Shown here one piece after another: positions 27,836-35,454 of a stretch of 64,000 bases of DNA. The notes under the pieces are model-generated. The model had not been told where the DNA came from and did no database searches. It saw nothing but the letters and a program-made list of their open reading frames with translations. Positions within the stretch are counted from its first letter, which is position 1. Each line of letters opens with the position of its first letter. The DNA comes from Oxalobacteraceae bacterium OTU3CINTB1 (GTDB taxonomy: Bacteria; Pseudomonadota; Gammaproteobacteria; Burkholderiales; Burkholderiaceae_D). The stretch lies in assembly GCA_024123955.1 (NCBI GenBank), contig CP099652.1:2542001-2606000 (forward strand), read 5' to 3'. The position numbers were made by a program, and so were the translations under genes.

Positions 27836-28702
27836 TTACGCCGGCGGGAAGCTGTCGATGATGGCGTCGGCGGCGGCGCGCACGCGCGCGCTGCGACTCA
27901 AATCGCTGTGCATCACCAGCCAGACGTCGTAATGGTCGACCCGGTCCGGCCAGATGCGCGTGAGCTGTGGATCGCCGTCGGCCATGTGGCAGGGCAGTTC
28001 GGTCACGCCCATGCCCTTGCGCGCCGCCTCCAGCAGCATCAAGCCGCTATTGACCTCGATCGCGACGCGGGCATTGGTGATCGGCTCCAGGCAGATTTTC
28101 TCCCGGTGGCGCGGCGCCACCGCGTTTTGGTAGATCACAATGTCATGGCCCGCCAGGCCGTTGCCCGGTATCGGCATGCTGCGCTGCTTAAGATATCCTT
28201 GCGTGGCGTACAAACCCATGCTGCGTTTGGTGAGATGGCGCGAAATCAGGTCAGGGCTGGTCGGTTTGAGCGTGCGCACGGCCAGGTCGGCCTCGCGGCG
28301 CGTCAGGCTGGTGATTTCGGTGCCGGTGCTGAGGACGATGCGGATTTCCGGATGCGTCTCGTGCAGGCGGCGCATGGCGTCGATGACGAAATGGCTCGCC
28401 ATCGTGTCCGACGTGGTCACGCGCACCACGCCGGAGAGACGGTTGTCGATGCCCTGCATTTCGCGCTGAAACCGCAGCGCCGCCTGCTCCATCGATTCGG
28501 CGGCGGTGACGGCCAGTTCGCCGGCCGGCGTGGCCATGTAGCCGGAGGGCGTGCGCAGGAACAGGCGCGCGCCCAGCGAATCCTCCAGCGCATTGAGACG
28601 CCGGCCGACGGTGGCCTGGTCGATATTGAGTTCTCCGGCGGCCGCGCGCAGCGTACCTTTGCGGTAGATGGCGAGGAAAATCCTGGCGTTGTCCCAGTCC
28701 AT
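27836..28702 (-). CDS. LysR-family transcriptional regulator (next to MFS gene)
   Basis: A 288-residue LysR regulator with an N-terminal HTH (MDWDNARIFLAIYRKGTLR, then GELNIDQATVGRRLNALED) and a co-inducer domain from about residue 90. The start with WD/RIFL fits the LysR group that regulates divergent genes for efflux. It is divergent from the MFS gene at 28818 with a 115-base spacer containing an ATGCA-TTTT-TGCAT inverted pair. It is on the same strand as the MlaE operon, 52 bases upstream, so read-through is possible. The ligand is not predictable. Confidence 0.88.
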   Translation of the reverse strand: MDWDNARIFLAIYRKGTLRAAAGELNIDQATVGRRLNALEDSLGARLFLRTPSGYMATPAGELAVTAAESMEQAALRFQREMQGIDNRLSGVVRVTTSDTMASHFVIDAMRRLHETHPEIRIVLSTGTEITSLTRREADLAVRTLKPTSPDLISRHLTKRSMGLYATQGYLKQRSMPIPGNGLAGHDIVIYQNAVAPRHREKICLEPITNARVAIEVNSGLMLLEAARKGMGVTELPCHMADGDPQLTRIWPDRVDHYDVWLVMHSDLSRSARVRAAADAIIDSFPPA

Positions 28703-28725
28703 GGTCGGTCGGCCCGTCGATTGGA

Positions 28726-28739
28726 ATGCATTTTTGCAT
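28726..28739. promoter_or_regulatory. Candidate operator in the LysR/MFS spacer
   Basis: ATGCA at 28726-28730 and TGCAT at 28735-28739 form a perfect inverted pair around TTTT, and another TGCAT follows some 25 bases on. It lies 24 bases upstream of the LysR start, where an autoregulatory site is expected. Called by position and symmetry only. Confidence 0.35.
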
Positions 28740-28817
28740 CGGAGCGCCGATATTATGCGTATTTACTGCATCAGGCAAGCGGCCTAAGATGGATCGAATC
28801 TCGTTGAAGGACGCTCC

Positions 28818-30221
28818 ATGACTACTCAATGCACCACCGGCCCGGTTGTTACCGCGCCCACCCGCCAGGTCCCCCCGCTGCTGATGCTGATGACGCTGGC
28901 CATCGGCTTTGTGATGGCGATGATCGATGTCACTGCGGTCAACACCGCCTTGTCCGATATCTCGGTCAGTTTGTCGGTGCCACTTACCGGACTGGTTTGG
29001 GTAGTGGACGGCTACACGCTGACCTTCGCCGCGCTGCTGCTGGCCGGCGGCGCGCTGGCGGACCGCTTTGGCCCGAAGAACGTCTATCAGGGCGGCCTGA
29101 GTGTTTTCATACTCGGTTCGGTGGCGTGCGCGCTGGCGCCGAGTGGCAATGCGCTGGTCGCCGCGCGGCTGCTGCAGGGGGCCGGCGCCGCGCTGTTCAT
29201 GCCTAGTTCTCTCAGCCTGCTGACGCACGCCTACGAGGATCAGGGCACGCGGGCGCGGATGCTGGGCACCTGGTCCGCAATTGTCGGGTGCTCGGCGACC
29301 GCCGGTCCTCTCGTTGGCGGTTTGCTGGTCCATGCATTCGGCTGGCGCAGCGTTTTTTGGGTGAATGTGCCGATCGGCCTGGCCGGCATCGTGCTGACGC
29401 AGATGCTGGCGCCGGCCACGCCGCCGCATAGGCGCGCGTTGTCGATGTTGAGCCATGCGCTCGGTGTGGCGGCGCTGGCTGCGTTGAGTTTTGTGCTGAT
29501 CGAGGGGCCGGTGCTGGGCTGGATGTCGGTGGCGGTGCTGGCGGCGGTTGTCGCCGCTGTGGTGTGCGGGGCGCTGCTGGTGGTGCGCGAGCGCACCGGC
29601 GCGCATCCGCTGCTGCCGCGCGCCTTGTTCGATACGCCGGCTTTTGCGGCGGCCAATGGGGTCGGGTTCCTGATCAACTTTGCGGTGTTTGGGCAGTTGT
29701 TTTTGCTTAGTCTATATATCCAGCAGGGCGGGGCCGACGCGCTGGACACTGGATTGAAGCTGATACCGATGATGGGGGCTTTCGCCATCGGAAATTTGAC
29801 ATCGGGTGCGATTGTGTCGCGGGTGGGTACGCGGCCGCCGATGTTATATGGTCTGCTGGTGGGGTTGGGGGCGGCGCTGGCGATGCTGGCCGGGCTGTCG
29901 CCGCAGACGCCTTATTGGTTGCTGGTGCTGGGGACTATCGTGATGAACGTCGCCATCGGGATCGCGATTCCGGGGATGACGGCGACGGTGATGCTGGTGG
30001 CGGGCAAGGCGCATGCCAACAGCGCCGCCGCCGCGTTGAACGCCAATCGCCAGATCGGCGCGCTGGTCGGCGTGGCGATGATGGGAACCGTGTTGCACGT
30101 GACGGGGGATTGGGCGTGGCGTTTGCCGGCGGCTTTCGCGCTGGTGTCGGCGGCTTACGCGGTCGCCCTGACCCTGGTGTATTTCTATGTGAAGCCGTTG
30201 AGTTCTCGTGGAGACACGTAG
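28818..30221 (+). CDS. MFS transporter, DHA2 (14-TM) type
   Basis: A 467-residue transporter with about 14 helices. The DHA2 pattern is visible: DVTAVNTALSDIS in TM1, LVWVVDGYTLTFAALLL in TM2, and the loop GGALADRFGPKNVY after TM2. The large central part fits drug or metabolite:proton antiporters. GAAGGA at 28803-28808 gives the ATG. Its TAG stop lies inside the palindromic repeat that follows, so the last residues of the protein are encoded by the repeat. It is divergent from a LysR regulator, probably its controller. The substrate is unknown. Confidence 0.88.
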   Translation: MTTQCTTGPVVTAPTRQVPPLLMLMTLAIGFVMAMIDVTAVNTALSDISVSLSVPLTGLVWVVDGYTLTFAALLLAGGALADRFGPKNVYQGGLSVFILGSVACALAPSGNALVAARLLQGAGAALFMPSSLSLLTHAYEDQGTRARMLGTWSAIVGCSATAGPLVGGLLVHAFGWRSVFWVNVPIGLAGIVLTQMLAPATPPHRRALSMLSHALGVAALAALSFVLIEGPVLGWMSVAVLAAVVAAVVCGALLVVRERTGAHPLLPRALFDTPAFAAANGVGFLINFAVFGQLFLLSLYIQQGGADALDTGLKLIPMMGAFAIGNLTSGAIVSRVGTRPPMLYGLLVGLGAALAMLAGLSPQTPYWLLVLGTIVMNVAIGIAIPGMTATVMLVAGKAHANSAAAALNANRQIGALVGVAMMGTVLHVTGDWAWRLPAAFALVSAAYAVALTLVYFYVKPLSSRGDT

Positions 30222-30317
30222 GGCGGATTAGCGAAGCGTAATCCGCCATGCATGTGCCGTCGGCGGCTCATAAAATGGCGGATTACGGCGTTCCGCCTAA
30301 TCCGCCCTACGTGTCTC
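30211..30317. repeat. Palindromic intergenic repeat, A-B inverted doublet
   Basis: The best copy of the family. Arms of 20 perfectly matched bases (30211-30230 and 30298-30317, each containing GTAGGGCGGATTA or its complement) flank an A-type unit (GCGAAGCG loop), a spacer (ATGCATGTGCCGTCGG...) and a B-type unit in inverted orientation (ACGGCGTTCCGCC). The arms extend 6 bases beyond the usual core. The left arm carries the TAG stop of the MFS gene. It lies between the convergent MFS gene and ribB. Confidence 0.9.
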
Positions 30318-30343
30318 CGTCGTATATCATCTACCGTTGTGGA

Positions 30344-31006
30344 TCAGACGTCACGATTCTTGCGCCACTCGATCATCTCCGCGATCGTCAGGATCGGCAT
30401 CGCATGCAGCTCGGCGAAGCGTTCGATCTCGGCGCCGCGCATCATCGTGCCGTCCGGGTTCATCAACTCGCACAGCACCGCCGCCGGCTGAAGGCCGGCC
30501 ATCGTGGCCAGGTCCACCGAGCCCTCGGTATGGCCTTTGCGCGCCAGCACGCCGCCCGGCGTCGCCCGCAACGGGAACACGTGCCCGGGATGCACCAGAT
30601 CCCCCGGCCGCGCATCGGCGGCGATGGCCGTGCGGATCGTCGTCACGCGGTCGGCCGCGGAGACACCGGTGGTGACACCTTCGCGCGCTTCGATCGACAC
30701 GGTGAAGGGCGTGCCGTATCGGCTGCCGTTGTCGGCGGCCATCGGCGGCAGCTCCAGCGCGCGCACCTTGTCGGCGCTCAGGCACAGACAGACGATGCCG
30801 CTGCATTCACGGATCATCAACGCCATCGATTGCACGGTGATTTTTTCGGCGGCGACGATCAGGTCGGCCTCATTCTCGCGGTCGAAATCGTCGAGCAGGA
30901 TCACCGGCACGCCGGCGCGCATGGCCTCCAGAGCGGCGGCGATGCGGCCTTCCAGATCATCCGAAACAAGGGAGTAGGGGGATACTGCGGATACTTGGTC
31001 AAACAT
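30344..31006 (-). CDS. ribB: 3,4-dihydroxy-2-butanone 4-phosphate synthase RibB
   Basis: A 220-residue enzyme that turns ribulose 5-phosphate into 3,4-dihydroxy-2-butanone 4-phosphate plus formate, a step of riboflavin synthesis. Active-site blocks visible are [28 protein letters not shown] and [11 protein letters not shown]. It stands alone without the GTP cyclohydrolase II fused partner (length of RibB is about 217). The ATG at 31006 has AGGAG upstream. An FMN riboswitch lies at 31107-31246, so expression should fall when FMN is plentiful. Confidence 0.95.
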   Translation of the reverse strand: MFDQVSAVSPYSLVSDDLEGRIAAALEAMRAGVPVILLDDFDRENEADLIVAAEKITVQSMALMIRECSGIVCLCLSADKVRALELPPMAADNGSRYGTPFTVSIEAREGVTTGVSAADRVTTIRTAIAADARPGDLVHPGHVFPLRATPGGVLARKGHTEGSVDLATMAGLQPAAVLCELMNPDGTMMRGAEIERFAELHAMPILTIAEMIEWRKNRDV

Positions 31007-31106
31007 GGTGGAACGCTCCTCGCAATAGCGAAAAACGCAACAGGGCAAGCGAATACGCGCTGCCCGCCGCACCGATCGCTCGGGCGGCAGGCCGCGTCAC
31101 CGCACA

Positions 31107-31246
31107 TCTTCTTTCATCCGGACTATACCGTCGGCCCTGGAGTCGCACCAGATCTGCTGACCCTTTCCAATCGGCCGGAAAGGCGCTCGCGGGCTTGGCC
31201 ATCGCTGGCCTTACCGCCGGTGGGGAATCGCACCCCGCCCCGAAGA
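31107..31246 (-). promoter_or_regulatory. FMN riboswitch (RFN element) upstream of ribB
   Basis: On the minus strand the RNA starts CTTCGGGGCGGGGTGC, continues ATTCCCCACCGGCGGTA, and ends with AGCAGATCTGG, GTCCGGATGAAAGAAG; these are the conserved blocks of the RFN element in correct order. About 100 bases separate its end from the ribB ATG, enough for an expression platform (hairpin hiding the ribosome site or terminator). FMN binding is expected to lower ribB expression. Confidence 0.95.
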
Positions 31247-31349
31247 CGTAAGTTGGCGCCTGCCGGCCGGCAGGCGAACGAGGATTTTAGCCCAAATTAA
31301 GATTTTCAGTGTAAGGTGGCTTTTTCCGATTTTTTAGACTGTCTGCCGA

Positions 31350-34196
31350 ATGAAATTGATTAAATTGCAGGTGCTGTCCGGGGCGTTGTTGTTGTCGTTT
31401 TCCTTCCTGGCGCAAGGCCAGGGACAAGTAGGGGGGCAGGGCAAGGAGCCCCCGCTCAAACTAAGCGACGTGCTGCCGATCGGACCCCAGGTCAAGGTTG
31501 GCAAGCTGGCAAACGGCCTGACATATTATGTGCAGAAGAACGCGCGACCCGAGAAGAAGCTGGAACTGCGGCTGGTCGTCAAAGCCGGTTCGATCCTGGA
31601 GGACGACGACCAGCAAGGCCTGGCCCACTTCACCGAGCATATGGCCTTCAACGGCTCCACCAATTTCAAGCGCAACGAGCTGGTATCGTATCTGCAGTCG
31701 ATCGGGGTCAAGTTCGGCGCCGATTTGAACGCGTATACCAGCTTCGACGAAACCGTCTACATCCTGCCGATACCGACCGATAAAAAGGAGACCGTCGAGC
31801 AGGGCTTCCAGGTGCTGGAGGATTGGGCGCACGGCCTGTCCTTCAACAACGCCGACATCGACAGCGAACGTGGCATCGTGCTCGAGGAGCTCCGCATGGG
31901 CAAGGGCGTGGACGACCGCATGAACAAGGTGGTGCTGCCGAAGGTGCTGAATGGCTCGCGCTATGCGCAGCGCATGCCGATCGGTAAGGAAGACATTATC
32001 AAGAGCTTCAAGTACGACGCCATCAAGCGCTTCTACCGCGACTGGTATCGTCCGGACCTGATGGCGGTGGTGGTGGTCGGCGATATCGAGCCGGAAGCGG
32101 CGCAGAAGCTGATCGAACAGCATTTCAGCAAATTGAAGAATCCGGCGAATCCGCGTCCGCGCGAATATGCCAGGATTCCGGAACGCCAGGAGTCGGAGGG
32201 CATCGTCTTCACCGACAAGGAAGTCAGCAACAACTCCGTTTATATCCGCTATCCGATCCAGCCCTGGCCGGCCGGGGTGACGCTGGCCGACTATCGCCAG
32301 AAGCTGATCGAAAACCTGTACAGCTTTATCCTCAGTCAGCGCATGTACGAGTTGACGCAGCAGGCCAATCCGCCGTTCCTGCAAGGCGGCAGCGGCATGA
32401 ACAAGATCGTGCGCGGCTACCGTTCATTCGGCGCCGGCGCGGTGCTGGGCAAGGGCGGCGTGACGCCCGCCATCAACGCGCTGGTGGAAGAGGATGAGCG
32501 TGCCCGCCAGTACGGCTTTACCGCCTCCGAAGTGGAACGGGCCAAGAAAGGCATCCTGCGCACCTACGAGAATCTGTACAACGAGCGTGACAAATCCGAT
32601 TCGTCCGGCTACGCGGCCGAATATATCCGCCATTTCCTCGAAGACGAAACCATCCCGGGCATCGCCGCCGAATACCGCTATGCGCGCGAGCTGATTCCGG
32701 AGATCTCGCTGTCGGAGGTGAATGCGGCCGTCAAGGTGGCGATCCCGGACAACCAGAGCAAGCTGGTGATCTACACGGGCGTCGACAAGCCCGGCGTGGC
32801 GACACCGAAGGCGGCCGACCTGGTGGCGATCGCCAACGCGGCCGAGAAAATCAGCGTCAAGGCGCAGGAGGAGAAGGTCTACTCGAACCAGCTGATGCCG
32901 GTCCTGCCGAAGCCGGGCACCATCGTCAAGCAGACCTTCAATGAGAAGATCGGCACCACGGAGCTGGTGTTGAGCAATGGCGTCAAGGTAGTGCTCAAGC
33001 CCACCGACTTCAATAACGACCAGGTGATGATGGCGGGCCTGCGCTACGGCGGCTGGTCGCTGTTCGACGACAAGGATGTCTTCGCGGCCCACTACGCGAG
33101 CAGCATCGTCGGCCAGATGGGCATATTGAATTACACGCCGAACGACGTGGTGAAGGTCCTGGCCGGGAAAAGCGTCAGTTCCCAGGCCAGCGTCAGTTCG
33201 CTCAACGAGTCGGTGTCCGGCGGTTCCGGCAGCGACGATATCGAGTCGATGCTGCAGCTGGCCTATCTGCAGATGACGCAGCCGCGCAAGGATGCCGCCA
33301 TCTACAGCGCCTATGTGGACCGCCAGCGCGAACTGGCGCAAAACAATATGGCGCGGCCGGAGTCGGTGTTCTACGATACGATCACCGCGACCATCTACAA
33401 CAACAGTCCGCGCGTGCTGCGCGCGGCCAAGCCGGCCGATTTCGACCAGCTGTCGCTCGATCGCGTGATGGAGATCTACAAGAGCCGTTTGTCCAGCGCG
33501 CGCGATTTCACCTTCTTCATTGTCGGCAGCTTCGATGTGGAGAAAATCAAGCCGCTGGTCGCGACCTACCTGGCCAGCCTGCCGACCGGCGAGATTCCGG
33601 TGGCCTTCAAGGATGAAGGTGTGCGTCCGGTGCGCGGCGTGGTCAAGAAAGAGGTGCGCGCAGGCGCCGATCCGAAGAGCACCATTTCGCTGTCGTTTAC
33701 CGGGGAGGCCAAATACTCGCGCGAGGAGCGCATGCGCATGCAGGCGCTGATCGAGGTGCTCAACATCAAACTGATCGAGGTGCTTCGCGAGAAGATGGGC
33801 GTCATCTACAGCGGCGGCATGAACGGCTCGCTGAACCGCCTCCCATACGGGAACTATTCGATCAGCGCCAACCTGCCTTGCGCGCCGGAGAACGTCGAGA
33901 AGGTGATTGCCGCGACCTTTGCCGAGATCGAGAAAATCAAGCAGGACGGCGCCGACGAGGCGGACCTGAACAAGGTCAAATCCGCCTGGCTCAAAGGGTA
34001 TCAAAAGGGCATGCGCGAGAACGGCTACTGGATGGCGTCCCTGCAAAATGCCTTCTTCAACAACAGCAATCCCGAGGACATCCTCAAGTACGAGGAGCGC
34101 GTGCAGGCGCTCAAGCCGTCGGATCTGAAGGAGGCGGCCAAGCGCTACTTCGACATGAATAATTACGTCCAAGTGGTGCTGTACCCCGAGAAGTAA
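31350..34196 (+). CDS. M16-family zinc metallopeptidase, exported
   Basis: A 948-residue protease with a short signal peptide (about 1-22, ending LAQG). The N-terminal M16 domain carries the inverted zinc motif HFTEH (His93, Glu96, His97) in GLAHFTEHMAFNGS, with the third ligand in the SERGIVLEELR region near residue 177. Two further non-catalytic repeats (about 200-950) complete the clam-shell fold. It resembles periplasmic pitrilysin/PqqL-type peptidases that cut peptides in the envelope. No operon partner is evident; the next gene is a small unknown 54 bases on. Confidence 0.9.
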   Translation: MKLIKLQVLSGALLLSFSFLAQGQGQVGGQGKEPPLKLSDVLPIGPQVKVGKLANGLTYYVQKNARPEKKLELRLVVKAGSILEDDDQQGLAHFTEHMAFNGSTNFKRNELVSYLQSIGVKFGADLNAYTSFDETVYILPIPTDKKETVEQGFQVLEDWAHGLSFNNADIDSERGIVLEELRMGKGVDDRMNKVVLPKVLNGSRYAQRMPIGKEDIIKSFKYDAIKRFYRDWYRPDLMAVVVVGDIEPEAAQKLIEQHFSKLKNPANPRPREYARIPERQESEGIVFTDKEVSNNSVYIRYPIQPWPAGVTLADYRQKLIENLYSFILSQRMYELTQQANPPFLQGGSGMNKIVRGYRSFGAGAVLGKGGVTPAINALVEEDERARQYGFTASEVERAKKGILRTYENLYNERDKSDSSGYAAEYIRHFLEDETIPGIAAEYRYARELIPEISLSEVNAAVKVAIPDNQSKLVIYTGVDKPGVATPKAADLVAIANAAEKISVKAQEEKVYSNQLMPVLPKPGTIVKQTFNEKIGTTELVLSNGVKVVLKPTDFNNDQVMMAGLRYGGWSLFDDKDVFAAHYASSIVGQMGILNYTPNDVVKVLAGKSVSSQASVSSLNESVSGGSGSDDIESMLQLAYLQMTQPRKDAAIYSAYVDRQRELAQNNMARPESVFYDTITATIYNNSPRVLRAAKPADFDQLSLDRVMEIYKSRLSSARDFTFFIVGSFDVEKIKPLVATYLASLPTGEIPVAFKDEGVRPVRGVVKKEVRAGADPKSTISLSFTGEAKYSREERMRMQALIEVLNIKLIEVLREKMGVIYSGGMNGSLNRLPYGNYSISANLPCAPENVEKVIAATFAEIEKIKQDGADEADLNKVKSAWLKGYQKGMRENGYWMASLQNAFFNNSNPEDILKYEERVQALKPSDLKEAAKRYFDMNNYVQVVLYPEK

Positions 34197-34249
34197 GCTT
34201 GGCGCCTGTTACACTGGAGGCTCGTACCCACCCGATGTAGAGGTAAATC

Positions 34250-34450
34250 ATGGCAAAGAAAAAGGAAGAGCTGGATCCGGAAACCCTGGAGTTGATCAAC
34301 TGGTGTATCGAGGTTGAGGGTTTCCTTGTCAAAGGTGGCGCGACAGTGGAACAGGCGCAGGATCACATCGAAGAGCAGGTGGAATGGTTCACCGACCAGT
34401 TCTATGACGGCCTGACGCCCGAGGAAGCGGCCAAGGAGGCTTTGGCCTGA
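34250..34450 (+). CDS. 66-residue conserved small acidic protein
   Basis: A small acidic protein starting MAKKKEELDPETLELINWCI and ending LTPEEAAKEALA. It is almost wholly helical by composition, with no membrane segment or signal. AGAGG at about 34240 gives a good ribosome site, and the codon pattern matches the neighbours, so it is probably real. It lies 54 bases after the M16 protease on the same strand and may be co-transcribed. I recognise no domain. Confidence 0.75.
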   Translation: MAKKKEELDPETLELINWCIEVEGFLVKGGATVEQAQDHIEEQVEWFTDQFYDGLTPEEAAKEALA

Positions 34451-34460
34451 GTATTTTGTA

Positions 34461-34859
34461 TTAAAGACCCACGGCGTCGTGGCACACGACGCCCAGTTTA
34501 TTCCCCTCCGGGTCGCGGAAGTAGGCACCATAGTAGTTGTCGTGGTACTGCGGACGCAGTCCCGGAGGCCCTTCGCATTGGCCGCCATGCGCCAGTGCCG
34601 CCGCGTGGGCGCGGTCGACCGCCTCGCGCGATGGCGCCATCAGGGCGATCATCTGGCCGTTGCCGCATCCCGCCGGCTGGCCGTCGTACGGTTTGCCGAT
34701 GATGAACAGCGGCCTTCCACCTTCGGCCGGCATCCACGCCGCCCACGGCTTTGCCGGATCGCTGAAGCGCAGGCGCGTGTCAAGCGTCTCCATCACCGCG
34801 CCGTAAAATCCGAACGCCGCTTCAAAATCGTTGGTGCCGACGTAGACATGCGATAGCAT
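34461..34859 (-). CDS. VOC family (glyoxalase-like) protein
   Basis: A 132-residue vicinal-oxygen-chelate fold protein with paired beta-alpha-beta-beta modules: MLSHVYVGTNDFEAAFGFY at the start and YYGAYFRDPEGNKLGVV at the end. The DPEGN motif and the late Glu are typical of this superfamily, which includes glyoxalase I, dioxygenases and resistance proteins. The ATG at 34859 has GGGGAA upstream. It converges with the 66-residue gene. The metal and substrate cannot be told from sequence. Confidence 0.85.
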   Translation of the reverse strand: MLSHVYVGTNDFEAAFGFYGAVMETLDTRLRFSDPAKPWAAWMPAEGGRPLFIIGKPYDGQPAGCGNGQMIALMAPSREAVDRAHAAALAHGGQCEGPPGLRPQYHDNYYGAYFRDPEGNKLGVVCHDAVGL

Positions 34860-34994
34860 TCGTTCCCCACGGTTGAGTATCAATTCGATAATTATATACG
34901 TGAGGAAACGAGCTTTCAGCGGCGCGCCAGAAGATCGCCGGGCCGTTTATGCTTTAATAGACTAAATGGCAAATAAACCGGCGCGGGGGATGCG

Positions 34995-35450
34995 ATGACG
35001 AGTGGACCTCTTTTCAGGATGGCCGCGACGGCCGCGTTCACCGCCACGGTGGCGCTAGCCGGAGCGCCGATGACGGCAAGCGCCGCGCCGTTGCGGGGCG
35101 ATCATCCGTACATCGGCCTCTGGAAAATCACGCTGCCCGACGGCGCATGCAGCGAGACCTACCGCGTGCGGGCCGACGGCAGCACGCTGGTGTTCAGCCA
35201 CGAGGAGGTGGCCGAGTCCACCTTTGTCATTGCCGACCAGCCGGACAAGCAGGGCTTCTATAAGTCGGTCGACACCCTCGTCAAGGATAACGGCAAGCCC
35301 GATTGCGCCGGCCAGATCACCAAGCCGGGGCGTTCGGTCACCAACTACCTGCTGTTCCATCCCGGCGGCGACATGTTCCTGATGTGCGTGGAGCGCAGCA
35401 TGGAGCGCTGCATCGGCCCCTTCGTGCGAGTCAAGGGCAGCGCCATCTGA
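34995..35450 (+). CDS. Small exported protein, unknown function
   Basis: A 151-residue protein with a signal peptide (about 1-30, ending MTASAAP). The mature part has four cysteines (DGACSE, KPDCAG, LMCVE and ERCIG), suggesting two disulfides in the periplasm, and an N-terminal IGLWKITLPDGACSETYRV. It has no recognised domain. Its stop is only 4 bases from the stop of the convergent TonB receptor gene. The disulfide pattern would make it stable outside the cytoplasm. Confidence 0.7.
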   Translation: MTSGPLFRMAATAAFTATVALAGAPMTASAAPLRGDHPYIGLWKITLPDGACSETYRVRADGSTLVFSHEEVAESTFVIADQPDKQGFYKSVDTLVKDNGKPDCAGQITKPGRSVTNYLLFHPGGDMFLMCVERSMERCIGPFVRVKGSAI

Positions 35451-35454
35451 AGGC

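Noticed and set aside
32424..34172. A 582-codon minus-strand frame opposite the M16 protease
   Set aside because: Antisense shadow; no signal, no domain, and the plus strand encodes a complete peptidase.
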